This document shows positions 21,336 through 28,960 of a DNA stretch of 43,210 bases, piece by piece. Position numbers and translations under genes: made by a program. Location: contig CAKZPV010000009.1 in NCBI GenBank assembly GCA_937139405.1, positions 1-43,210 of the forward strand, written 5' to 3'. The notes below the pieces were generated by a model that was given only the letters and a program-made list of their open reading frames with translations, was not told the origin of the DNA and searched no databases. Source of the DNA: an uncultured Nitrospirota bacterium. Its GTDB lineage: Bacteria > Nitrospirota > Nitrospiria > Nitrospirales > UBA8639. How positions within the stretch are numbered: position 1 is the stretch's first letter; the number at the start of each line of letters is the position of its first letter.

Positions 21336-21731
21336 TTAAACTGGATAGAAGTGAACGTCGAAGTCTGTAGCTACAGGGGCCATCAGCATGTGAATGACAT
21401 CAGGCGGAATGTAGGCGCTTCGAGATATCGTTTGTGAGGTGCTAAGGTCTAACAATCGGCCCTGTTTGAGAAGGATAGCCTCGTAGGCATCATGGAAATG
21501 AGCGCCCAGAATAGCACCGGCATCCATGGTTGTATAGAAGCTTAATCTACCGGTTCCTTCAAGCCTGGTACTTTTCACACCTTCTGCCAGCTGGACTGTT
21601 GCACCATAGGGAATTCGCTGCAGGGTGGCATAATCCACCACCTGGCCTTTGGAAAAATAATCGGAGAGGTCTTCGAATATGGCCTCAACCCTTCTCTCAA
21701 GCGTCGATATTTGTTTCGTTAATGTCACCAT
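21336..21731 (-). CDS. Cupin-like protein (131 aa)
   Basis: Residues 1-60 form a helical lead-in (LTKQISTLERRVEAIFEDLSDYF). The C-terminal 75 residues look like a cupin barrel: GAILGAHFHDAYEAILLKQGRLLDL with H-F-H-D-x-x-E, then AYIPPDVIHMLMAP with a further His. These are the metal-ligand positions of the two cupin motifs. Role is unknown; cupins in phages can be structural or modify small molecules. The start at 21731 limits the overlap with the upstream gene to 35 bases; 21752 is also possible. Confidence 0.5.
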   Translation of the reverse strand: MVTLTKQISTLERRVEAIFEDLSDYFSKGQVVDYATLQRIPYGATVQLAEGVKSTRLEGTGRLSFYTTMDAGAILGAHFHDAYEAILLKQGRLLDLSTSQTISRSAYIPPDVIHMLMAPVATDFDVHFYPV

Positions 21732-21984
21732 AAAGCTCTTTGTATTTGGCATTTTCGACCGTTAACTGATAGTGGATCACTTCCAGTGTAGTTAGGCTTT
21801 CAGCGAGTGTCGCAACCCGTGTGGACATGGACATGATTGTTTCATTTTGGTTGTCAATGGCGTTCGTCTCGGCATCGGTGGTTTCGGCATTATTCTTCCG
21901 TCTTGATCGGTAAATCCGATAAAGCTCGCCAAGTCCCCCGCCCCCTACCAGGCCAATAAGTCCTACAACAACCTCTGTTTTCAT
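21697..21984 (-). CDS. Small N-anchored coiled-coil protein (95 aa)
   Basis: A short hydrophobic glycine-rich helix at the N terminus (EVVVGLIGLVGGGGLGELY) is followed by a basic stop-transfer (RIYRSRRKNN) and a coiled coil (MSTRVATLAESLTTLEVIHYQLTVENAKY). The layout recalls i-spanins or membrane-anchored accessory proteins, but no lipobox or proline-rich partner overlaps it. It overlaps its upstream neighbour by four bases. Spanin or holin function would be inference only. Confidence 0.55.
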   Translation of the reverse strand: MKTEVVVGLIGLVGGGGLGELYRIYRSRRKNNAETTDAETNAIDNQNETIMSMSTRVATLAESLTTLEVIHYQLTVENAKYKELYGDINETNIDA

Positions 21985-22970
21985 GTTCGATAACTTTTTG
22001 CGTCTCGTGTGTTTCTGCCTGGCCTCCAGGCGAGTGTTGAATCTGATTCCTCAGGTGTGTAATCCGGGAAGTCGGCAGCGTTGGCTTCCAAGTGTTCAAT
22101 CATGCGTGCTTTCAGGCCTTCGACATCGGTCTTCAAGGTATCCATGTATTTTCCCAGCGCTTCAGCATTTGCAGTCATGAGTTGCTTGGGTCCATCCAGG
22201 AAGGTGCGGATCCAAACACCTCCTTTGCCGATCTCCACTGTTAGTTTTGGCAATGCCCGGAGTAAAGCATACCTGGACATGTACCGCCTGATATGTCCAA
22301 GTGCTTTTTTCTCTGCAGCTGAAAGGGAGTTTGCCGACTGGTGATCAAGCAAAGTATCAAGGAGCGCATCTCCAATTTGTGGCCGCAAGTACACTTCCTG
22401 GACATCAAGCAGGTCAGCCCTGAGCATAAGTAATGTCCGCATGCTTTTTGGAAGCAGTGTGTACTGCCCTATCATTTCAGAATTGTAAATCAAGCAGCTC
22501 ATGAGTGATTCATATTCAGAGCTGTCACTCCAGTCACTAAAGACCACCAGATTCTTCTCCATAATGGCGAGCGCCCTTTCCATGTAGCCATCAGCTTTTT
22601 TAGCAAACAGGTTCTTTACATCCGAGATTGAGTGATAAGATGCCGGTCCCATCGTGCTATCGTCACTTGTCCGCGTTTGAGTTACACCTGCAGCGCTCAG
22701 GTTGACACGCTCGGTTGTATATAGCTCCAATGCGGTATAATGTGCGATCGCATATCGAAGTTGGCGCACCACGAGCTTTCGGGCGTTATCGCTGTAGTTT
22801 CCGTCTTCCCATTCGGCCTGCAACTCATCATACTCATCCTGCCCAATGAACGGAATGATATGCTCCATGATGATTTGCTCAATCTTGGGCTTCAGCTCCT
22901 CCTTGAAATTGTATTGCTTGTGAATCTCGGGGACGAGTGTTTTAAAATCGGGACTGTCAATGATAATCAT
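21981..22970 (-). CDS. Head completion/connector-like protein, DUF6712 type
   Basis: A 329-residue helical protein starting MIIIDSPDFKTLVPEIHKQY and including FIGQDEYDELQAEWEDG, a repeated leucine/alanine helical pattern (LVVRQLRYAIAHYTALELY) and a conserved-looking ERALAIMEKNLVVF stretch. The position directly after the portal gene (six-base gap) and the N-terminal pattern fit the DUF6712 family found after portals in Bacteroidota phages. It is probably a neck or connector component. The start at 22970 excludes a frame running back into the portal gene. Confidence 0.5.
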   Translation of the reverse strand: MIIIDSPDFKTLVPEIHKQYNFKEELKPKIEQIIMEHIIPFIGQDEYDELQAEWEDGNYSDNARKLVVRQLRYAIAHYTALELYTTERVNLSAAGVTQTRTSDDSTMGPASYHSISDVKNLFAKKADGYMERALAIMEKNLVVFSDWSDSSEYESLMSCLIYNSEMIGQYTLLPKSMRTLLMLRADLLDVQEVYLRPQIGDALLDTLLDHQSANSLSAAEKKALGHIRRYMSRYALLRALPKLTVEIGKGGVWIRTFLDGPKQLMTANAEALGKYMDTLKTDVEGLKARMIEHLEANAADFPDYTPEESDSTLAWRPGRNTRDAKSYRT

Positions 22971-22974
22971 GGGG

Positions 22975-24345
22975 CTAGATGGTTTCTGATTGGATGTTGG
23001 CCTTGACGCCTGATTTGTCTTCAGACAGCGCCACGATGTTTCGGTTGACGAAGCCGAACTTAAGATCCGGGATCTCAAATCCTACCACGCCTTGGCTATG
23101 GTTAACCCGGTAGGCATCCATGAGTGGTTTTACCATGAGTTCCCGGGCAGCTTGCACCTTGAGTGCTATGTGCATCTGATAGGCGATTCTGAGCTCGGAT
23201 CCCGAGACGGCAAACTTGCCTTCGCTAGGGATGTTGGCCAGCGCGGGGTTCACGTTGAAGGCGCTGGTCATAGCGCCCTGGGTTGTTTTGTAAGTGTCGA
23301 GCCAGGCCTTGTCGTAAATCTCCTGCTTGAGTGGTTTGATTACCCACTCTGCCCCTTCTCCAGTTCCCTGGATCGGATTGGCCATTTTACGCCTGGTATA
23401 AAATGCCTTGCCGGCATTTTCTTCACCGGCCAGGAAGTCATCCATCTCTTTAAACACCCGGTCCTTCTCATCTTCGATTTGCTTCTCGGATTTACCGGCC
23501 ATGTAATCGAAATAGTTCTCTGGCCATTCGACGAGCCAGCGGATGCTGTATGAGTTTGAAATGTTCGCATCCATCCAGACAGGGATCTTGTTGGCAAATA
23601 CGATCCACTTCTTAGCTGCATGCCATGGCTGGATCCCATAGAACTTTTGACCTGGCCAGTACAGCTTGCTGTGATGAAGCGACTGCTTCCATTTGAAAGG
23701 GTCAGTCTTTCTCCAGGCATTGAAACGCAGGACATTATTCTTCTCTTGGGAAACAACCGGCATTCGCCAGTCATCACAGATATAATGGAAGTCGACCTTG
23801 CGGCTTTTATTCCCGAATGTTCCAGATCTCCAATCAAGCGAATCAACATGCTGGACATACGCGATGCCATGCCGGTCTGGGTTTCTCGCCGGGATCATGT
23901 TTGCGATCATGTTCCCACTGAAATAGTAATCGGTAGCTCGCTTGCGCATGAGCTCCATCCCGTCCATGTTATTCAACCAGGAAGTTACCTGGGGGACATC
24001 AACCTTTTGAGGCATGATGTCATATTGCCCGGGAGCAACTTCCTTCATGACTTCGATGTAGGGAAACATCCCCTCACCTACTGCAAAATCAGATAGTGTA
24101 GTAAGCAACTGAGGAGTGATGTTGCTGTTGGCCATCATATTGAGAAGCTCCAGTGGCTTCAGGTTATACCTTCCCCAGGGAGCTATTTCATAACCATCTT
24201 GGGAAATCGGCTGAATAGGTGGATTGCTCCAGTCGTCGTCATAGGGGCTTGTTCGTCCGGACTTGACTTCCTGGAAGTTCTCAGATGCATATACTGCTCC
24301 TGTTCGCTTGCTGTAATAGGTGTTACTTCCGACCTTTTTTATCAT
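22975..24345 (-). CDS. Portal protein
   Basis: A 456-residue protein with the expected portal layout: an alpha/beta N-terminal wing (NLKPLELLNMMANSNITPQLL), a beta-rich segment (VDSLDWRSGTFGNKSRKVDFHY), a long stem helix region (EKQIEDEKDRVFKEMDDFLAGEE) and a C-terminal clip/crown (LKVQAARELMVKPLMDAY, VVGFEIPDLKFGFVN). It would form the dodecameric channel at the capsid vertex through which the terminase pumps DNA. It is co-transcribed with the 115-residue gene before it (23-base overlap) and the connector gene after it. Confidence 0.75.
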   Translation of the reverse strand: MIKKVGSNTYYSKRTGAVYASENFQEVKSGRTSPYDDDWSNPPIQPISQDGYEIAPWGRYNLKPLELLNMMANSNITPQLLTTLSDFAVGEGMFPYIEVMKEVAPGQYDIMPQKVDVPQVTSWLNNMDGMELMRKRATDYYFSGNMIANMIPARNPDRHGIAYVQHVDSLDWRSGTFGNKSRKVDFHYICDDWRMPVVSQEKNNVLRFNAWRKTDPFKWKQSLHHSKLYWPGQKFYGIQPWHAAKKWIVFANKIPVWMDANISNSYSIRWLVEWPENYFDYMAGKSEKQIEDEKDRVFKEMDDFLAGEENAGKAFYTRRKMANPIQGTGEGAEWVIKPLKQEIYDKAWLDTYKTTQGAMTSAFNVNPALANIPSEGKFAVSGSELRIAYQMHIALKVQAARELMVKPLMDAYRVNHSQGVVGFEIPDLKFGFVNRNIVALSEDKSGVKANIQSETI

Positions 24346-24670
24346 CGCGATTGACCTTGATTAGGTTGTTCATATCACCATCTGGATGATAGGCCAGAAT
24401 CCCATAAATGAATAAGTCTTTTGCTTGTCCCATATCACTGTGGTCAATGATTGGGAAAAGCCCATTCTTTTTCATGTGTGGTGTATTCCTGGAGCGGCCA
24501 CTCCCCTGCCCAGTCCTCTTGGGCTTTTGCTTTGGCCGGCGTTTTGAGACGCGCCGGTGAGTAAGGTCTCCCTCCAGAGAACAATACTTAATACCCGGGA
24601 TCCTGCCTTCGTCATCAAAAGCGGTAGCGTCCAGATCAGCCAATACAGTGTGCAGATGGATGGTTTTCAC
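24323..24670 (-). CDS. Small basic protein preceding the portal gene (115 aa)
   Basis: Not recognised. The centre is very basic (HRRVSKRRPKQKPKRTGQGSGRSRN), which suggests binding to DNA or to an acidic partner during head assembly. The C terminus is LFIYGILAYHPDGDMNNLIKVNRDDKKG. The start is GTG at 24670, fixed by the late promoter 34 bases upstream; the GTG and its leader are nearly identical to those of the protease-scaffold gene at 16038. The end overlaps the portal start by 23 bases. Confidence 0.6.
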   Translation of the reverse strand: MKTIHLHTVLADLDATAFDDEGRIPGIKYCSLEGDLTHRRVSKRRPKQKPKRTGQGSGRSRNTPHMKKNGLFPIIDHSDMGQAKDLFIYGILAYHPDGDMNNLIKVNRDDKKGRK

Positions 24671-24701
24671 GCAAGCAAAAAGCTGGAATGGCCCTCAGGT
24701 A

Positions 24702-24713
24702 CAAAGGATAGCC
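24702..24713 (-). promoter_or_regulatory. Late promoter element before the portal operon
   Basis: GGCTATCCTTTG on the minus strand, 34 bases from the GTG at 24670. Upstream, GTTACGTAACAC is a palindrome related to the TGTnACAC operator sites. Confidence 0.65.
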
Positions 24714-24857
24714 GCGTGTTTGCAAAGGTTGTGTTACGTAACGTACTGGCGTGCAGGACAATAACTGGTCAAACCCTGCCAAAAATTGAAAATGGACGCA
24801 CGGTGAAGCCCATGCGCCCATTGGCGTTATTGGATGCCATTAATGGCAATTATTGGT

Positions 24858-26042
24858 TTATATGGCAATTAGATCCTTGTCCTTATTCTTTCGCTGTTGG
24901 TCGTGATATGCATACCTGCAGTCAGAAGAACAGAATGACATTTCCCCTGGATTAGGCTTCCTTTTATGCAAAGCCTGAGTTCCGCAATGCGTGCAGGTTA
25001 TAGCGAACCCCTGTCCATTGAGGTGTGTATGCTTCGCAATGGCCTCACGCGCCGCGTGCAGGGCTCCCACGCGCCCCGTGGGGCGTAAGGATATAACTCT
25101 TCCACCTGCCCCTGGCTTAGGGGTGCCATTACGCTTCGATTTTCTTCTTGGTATCGATGGATTGGCCAGCGTTTTAGATCGCTTTGATCCTGGGCCAGGT
25201 GGAGCTGGGGGAGCAGGTATTGGGCTAGTTCCATTATACTGGGCAGCAACAGTTGCACCGAAGTGGTGTGACCAATACGTGAATGCAATGAAGAACAGAT
25301 AGAACACTGCCTGGAGCCATTTCAGCCTCAGTGTTTTGCTTTTTAGGTCTGCATCATGAGCATCAACGGCTGTTTGAAATCGCGTTCCAGCAGCGGTTAA
25401 TTGGTTAGATTTTTTAAGCCTGAGGTTGGCCACCTCTGTCTCTTTGTTATCCCTCAGCTTACCAAGTCTCAAGAGTTCCCGCGATCCGAACTTGGTTATG
25501 TTTCCCATCCAATGCGATGACCCACCTCTAACCTTGAATCCATTACCTTTAGCTTTTTCAAGCCTGAGGATCTGACCATCGAGGCGTGTCTTCTCTAGCT
25601 CAGCTGGTCCAATTAGATTATCGAAACTGGAATTAACCAATGGAGTCTCCAGATCAGTAGGGGAGGGCATCATTTGTTTAGTGAGCTCTGGTATGCCCCA
25701 TACATTAGCAGCTACATCCCCACATAACAATAAGGCCCAGAACACAGGAAGAATCCAGTGCATCTCGTCCTTGGCATGGACAGCTTTGAATATGACATTT
25801 CCTATAATGACAACAGCTACAGCATACAGCCCAGTGGTAATACCACCAGCCCAGGCTGCATCGAGCCATTCAGCTTTGCCAGCAAACAAACTCTCCCAGA
25901 ATTTGTAGCTGGCAATGGCTAAACATAGGGCAATAAAAATGGATAGGATCTGGAATAAATAATAGGCGGCAAGGTACCTATCCAGATAACTTTTCGGACT
26001 GTAGTCCTTTTGGAACTTTCTCTCTAATGCTTTTGCAAACAT
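24858..26042 (-). CDS. Multi-pass membrane protein with C-terminal zinc finger (394 aa)
   Basis: The N-terminal 135 residues hold three hydrophobic helices (LAAYYLFQILSIFIALCLAI; GGITTGLYAVAVVIIGNVIF; ILPVFWALLLCGDVAANV). A charged helical middle (about residues 160-245) and a fourth helix (LQAVFYLFFIAFTYW) follow. A Pro/Gly-rich then basic linker (APPAPPGPGSKRSK) leads to a C-terminal C-T-H-C ... F-C-S-S-D-C-R-Y-A-Y-H zinc finger. The combination is unusual; the finger would face the cytoplasm and might bind nucleic acid near the membrane. The start is ATG 26042, overlapping the upstream gene by 65 bases. Family unknown. Confidence 0.6.
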   Translation of the reverse strand: MFAKALERKFQKDYSPKSYLDRYLAAYYLFQILSIFIALCLAIASYKFWESLFAGKAEWLDAAWAGGITTGLYAVAVVIIGNVIFKAVHAKDEMHWILPVFWALLLCGDVAANVWGIPELTKQMMPSPTDLETPLVNSSFDNLIGPAELEKTRLDGQILRLEKAKGNGFKVRGGSSHWMGNITKFGSRELLRLGKLRDNKETEVANLRLKKSNQLTAAGTRFQTAVDAHDADLKSKTLRLKWLQAVFYLFFIAFTYWSHHFGATVAAQYNGTSPIPAPPAPPGPGSKRSKTLANPSIPRRKSKRNGTPKPGAGGRVISLRPTGRVGALHAAREAIAKHTHLNGQGFAITCTHCGTQALHKRKPNPGEMSFCSSDCRYAYHDQQRKNKDKDLIAI

Positions 26043-26304
26043 GACAATTACTGTTAGAATGTAGAAACGATAGGGGAGAGAATCCTGGCCCCCCATGACC
26101 AGGGATTTCGGGAATGATTACATCCGCATTAGCGTCCCTTAGCAGATGGTAAATAGTGTTACCCAGGGCTTGTGCTCTGGATAGTTTTTTCTTGCTCATT
26201 TGGCTTTGGCAGGCCAAGAGTTGAGCAGTTAACAATCGAACTGATTCCTGAAGTGTTACAACCTCTTGATCAAGCTCCTTCTGGTGAATGGAAGTAGAGT
26301 GCAT
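25978..26304 (-). CDS. Hypothetical protein with coiled coil (108 aa)
   Basis: Not recognised. Residues 1-35 form a helix with heptad character (LDQEVVTLQESVRLLTAQLLACQSQ), then a basic stretch (MSKKKLSRAQALGN), and a C-terminal C-H-V-C pair. The last 20 codons overlap the N terminus of the membrane/zinc-finger gene, so either this ends as shown or the neighbouring start is further downstream. It begins the unit after the hairpin at 26337-26368. Confidence 0.45.
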   Translation of the reverse strand: MHSTSIHQKELDQEVVTLQESVRLLTAQLLACQSQMSKKKLSRAQALGNTIYHLLRDANADVIIPEIPGHGGPGFSPLSFLHSNSNCHVCKSIREKVPKGLQSEKLSG

Positions 26305-26336
26305 AGTTTGAGTTTGTTAAATAGTACCATTTCTCA

Positions 26337-26368
26337 AACAAAAATTATTCCTATCGGAGTAATTTTTG
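26337..26368 (-). terminator. Hairpin between membrane-protein genes, possible attenuator
   Basis: CAAAAATTA-x-TCC-TATC-GGA-x-TAATTTTTG forms a stem of about 13 pairs including one G-U. On the minus strand TTTTTG follows, giving a weak intrinsic terminator for the gene at 26443. Confidence 0.45.
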
Positions 26369-26442
26369 AGCTTTACAAGGGGGTAAAAAGATTTGCATTG
26401 TTAGACGTAAAAACACTTTCTGGATCAACATTTTTTTTGAAA

Positions 26443-26820
26443 TTAAGTCATCCAAAAAATGACTGCGCCTAGAATAACGGCCTTAACAACCAATTGTGAC
26501 AGGAAATTTGGGAATATTGAATCAAGGAAAGCGGTGGACCCTTTATGGGTTAATCCCCATCCCATCAAAAGATTGAGCAGCGGATCAAAGAGGATCCAGA
26601 ATACAATTCCCTGCAGAATGATAAGCTGAAGGATAAATTCCCACTGAAATCCGTCAAAGTCAACAGCCCAAACTGCGTTAAAAGACATCACTGCACCACG
26701 GAGCATCACGCTAAAATAGTGGGGGACACTACCTACGCGTCCCTTCTTTTTAAGATAGAAGAAATCAAGAATCAAATTAGCGAGCAATATGCCTGCGAAG
26801 AGTAGCCAAAAATCAGCCAT
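26443..26820 (-). CDS. Membrane protein (125 aa)
   Basis: Four hydrophobic stretches: residues 1-23 (MADFWLLFAGILLANLILDF), about 38-55 (VMLRGAVMSFNAVWAV), about 61-85 (FILQLIILQGIVFWILF) and 105-124 (LVVKAVILGAVIFWM). Short basic loops (LKKKGR) separate them. Its promoter at 26849-26880 has the TGTAACAC operator also found before the early operon and the two cassettes near 19-20 kb, so it is probably regulated with them, apart from the late genes around it. A moron-type membrane protein is a fair guess. Confidence 0.65.
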   Translation of the reverse strand: MADFWLLFAGILLANLILDFFYLKKKGRVGSVPHYFSVMLRGAVMSFNAVWAVDFDGFQWEFILQLIILQGIVFWILFDPLLNLLMGWGLTHKGSTAFLDSIFPNFLSQLVVKAVILGAVIFWMT

Positions 26821-26848
26821 AAGAATAAAATTTATGCGTTTTGTGTTA

Positions 26849-26880
26849 CAAATATGCGAATTGTGTTACATTTTTTCAAA
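26849..26880 (-). promoter_or_regulatory. Bacteroidota-type promoter with repeated TGTAACAC operator
   Basis: TTTG (26880-26877), 20 bases, CATATTTG (26856-26849). TGTAACACAA occurs twice 20 bases apart, in the spacer and just after the -7 box, so two repressor units could bind on the same face of the DNA. Confidence 0.55.
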
Positions 26881-26889
26881 CGAAATATG

Positions 26890-28431
26890 TTACAAGCGCC
26901 GTTTTCCTATTCGTGCCCTGGAGTCTGATGACCCATTAATACTGTTCATTATGAGCGGATATAAGAAGTACATCATTAGATAATCAAAGGCATCACTTAG
27001 GTGGGTCGCTGTTTGTTGTGGCCTGTTTTTCTGCTTCTCTGAGCCTTTATCCTTGCCACCGTCTTTGCCCATTGGGGCATTTTTCATGGATGTCAGCAGA
27101 TTTGGGCAATTGACATAGTTAATCCGGACGTATGGCATCCGTGGGGTTTCTTCAGAAAGAATATCATTGATGAATTCATGTCTGATTCTAGGGACAGGGT
27201 AGGCGCGTCCCAACATATCGAAATGGACCTTCCAGCCTTGATCTCTGAGCTTGTTATTGACCTTGTCAAAGAGACTAAGCACTTCCATGTGCTCCATTTT
27301 GTTACCGGCAGGATCCCCAACCACAAAAATGTCTTTTGTGGGATGATCCTCATAAAATTTACAAAACGGAGTGATGATCCTCTGAAGGAGTTGATTACTG
27401 GATTCGAAAAACTCCTTGATAACACGAAGTTCTCCAGTCTTTGGATGGAATTGAGAAACCAATAAACTATTGAATTTGGTCCCAAAGTCCATGGTTATGA
27501 TCAAGGGTAGGGAAGGATCTCGATCGGTGTCCTTCTTCTTAACATAGATTCCAAATTCGTTTTTCTCATGATACCCATATTCAGTCGATCTGATATAGGT
27601 ATGGCGTGGCCTGTCAAATCGCTCATAATAAGCATGATCGACTAAAGCGATCCGCTTGGACATGATCTCGATGTCGTAGGTAACTTTTGGCAAGGTTCGT
27701 TTCCATCTCTTGATGGTGTTCTTGCCCAGAATCTTAACATTATCCCAGCTGGTTCCCCGGAGGAACATTGCATCTGAATCCAACAGCGGGTTTCCTTCCT
27801 GGTCAGTTACCAGGTTGCCATCATCATCCCTGAGGTATTTGAGATCCTCGACATAGTAGCCATCAGCTGTCCAGGACTGCGAGCTTACATAAAAGAAAGA
27901 ATGGTGATAGGGGGAGTTCCTGAAATAACGCCTGTTCCCTCGGATCGAAGGGACCGCTTTGGCATCATGGAGCTCCTGGGGGAAATATACAGCTTCATCA
28001 AAAATGGCATAATCAAAGGATCCACCGGCCATCAGGTCTGGCCGGTCAGCCGAAATAAACTCCAGGCCTGAGCCATTAAAGAAGGTCAGTGAGTTTTCCC
28101 ACCGTAATACTTCATTGTGAGGTCGTTTGAAGTAGGGTGGGGGCTGGCGCCCAATGACGAAGTGCCCAGGCTGACCTGGCCGGTCCTGGACATATCCCAT
28201 GGCCCGGAGTTGCTTCGTCGCACTTGGCAATACCTTGGTTAGGATCTGTGTATAGGTTAGTCCCCAGAGAGATCCCCAGCTTCGAGGCATCTTCCTGGCA
28301 CATAGATCATACCGAGCTCCAACTGCAGTAGACTTTGAAAAACCACGACCACCCAATAGAATGGTGGTCTGCTTTTTACTCTCGACTGCTCTCTTCGCTT
28401 TGGGGTTCAGGTAAAGCTCTTTGTCCTTCAT
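26890..28431 (-). CDS. terL: Terminase large subunit
   Basis: A 513-residue packaging motor. Residues 27-35 are an adapted Walker A (GGRGFSKST), residues about 138-147 are Walker B (FDYAIFDEAV), and a coupling motif VSSQSW follows. The nuclease domain shows ITMDFGTKFN (about residue 318), VVGDPAGN (about 375) and a C-terminal acidic site in THLSDAFDYLM (about 480), matching an RNase H-like fold. It cuts concatemeric DNA and pumps it into the prohead through the portal. It overlaps the small-subunit gene by 56 bases, so the two are translationally linked. Confidence 0.9.
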   Translation of the reverse strand: MKDKELYLNPKAKRAVESKKQTTILLGGRGFSKSTAVGARYDLCARKMPRSWGSLWGLTYTQILTKVLPSATKQLRAMGYVQDRPGQPGHFVIGRQPPPYFKRPHNEVLRWENSLTFFNGSGLEFISADRPDLMAGGSFDYAIFDEAVYFPQELHDAKAVPSIRGNRRYFRNSPYHHSFFYVSSQSWTADGYYVEDLKYLRDDDGNLVTDQEGNPLLDSDAMFLRGTSWDNVKILGKNTIKRWKRTLPKVTYDIEIMSKRIALVDHAYYERFDRPRHTYIRSTEYGYHEKNEFGIYVKKKDTDRDPSLPLIITMDFGTKFNSLLVSQFHPKTGELRVIKEFFESSNQLLQRIITPFCKFYEDHPTKDIFVVGDPAGNKMEHMEVLSLFDKVNNKLRDQGWKVHFDMLGRAYPVPRIRHEFINDILSEETPRMPYVRINYVNCPNLLTSMKNAPMGKDGGKDKGSEKQKNRPQQTATHLSDAFDYLMMYFLYPLIMNSINGSSDSRARIGKRRL

Positions 28432-28960
28432 GGGTTACGTCTTCAAATTCGCCTTCTTCCATACCAGCAGCCCTTGGGTCTGATGTGTATGTTACATTCG
28501 GCATCATGAGCTTTTCATAGAGGTTGATAAGGCTAGCATCTTTGGCATATTCCCCCAGTATCTTGGCGTACTCTTTAGCAGCAGCCAGCATCGTGAGTGG
28601 ATCCTTTTGGGTCTTGGCCATGCGGTAGCTCTCCAGGAACATGTTCGCAGCGATTGCCTGATCCCCTTTGCGGGTGGCTTCGAATAGATCAATCCCGAAA
28701 AGTTGGCGGCATTTGCCTATTACCACATAGGCGTTTCGTTGGCTACAGATGCCCTCTTTGACCATGTGATCAACAACTTCTGCCCGGCTAAATCCGCCAC
28801 AATGAAGCGTCCATATAGCTCGCATGTTTTTAGCCAATTTCACCAGCCTGTCAGACCGCAATTGCTTCCCCTCCAGAAAATGGAGGCGAAGCTTATCGAA
28901 GTCATCGGGTTTGGGATCCGACAATCGTTTTGCGGGTCTGGTACTTTTTTGGCGAGGCAT
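28376..28960 (-). CDS. terS: Terminase small subunit (probable)
   Basis: A 194-residue protein directly before the large subunit. The basic N terminus (PRQKSTRPAKRLSD) leads to a helix-turn-helix-like segment (HCGGFSRAEVVDHMVKEGICSQRNAYVVIGKCRQLFG), then an oligomerisation helix region (AANMFLESYRMAKTQKDPLTMLAAAKEYAKILG) and an acidic tail (MEEGEFEDVTHEGQ). This matches the usual small-subunit order of DNA binding, ring-forming helices and a motor-contacting tail. It overlaps the preceding stop by one base. The assignment comes from layout and position. Confidence 0.7.
   Translation of the reverse strand: MPRQKSTRPAKRLSDPKPDDFDKLRLHFLEGKQLRSDRLVKLAKNMRAIWTLHCGGFSRAEVVDHMVKEGICSQRNAYVVIGKCRQLFGIDLFEATRKGDQAIAANMFLESYRMAKTQKDPLTMLAAAKEYAKILGEYAKDASLINLYEKLMMPNVTYTSDPRAAGMEEGEFEDVTHEGQRALPEPQSEESSRE

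Noticed and set aside
21471-21480. Copy of the late motif (AAGGATAGC on plus) inside the cupin-like gene
   Set aside because: It codes for part of the protein and no start codon lies 34-35 bases downstream, so it is treated as chance.
24991-25302. Open plus-strand frame opposite the membrane/zinc-finger gene
   Set aside because: It mirrors the proline/basic linker of the minus-strand gene and lacks a promoter or protein-like features.
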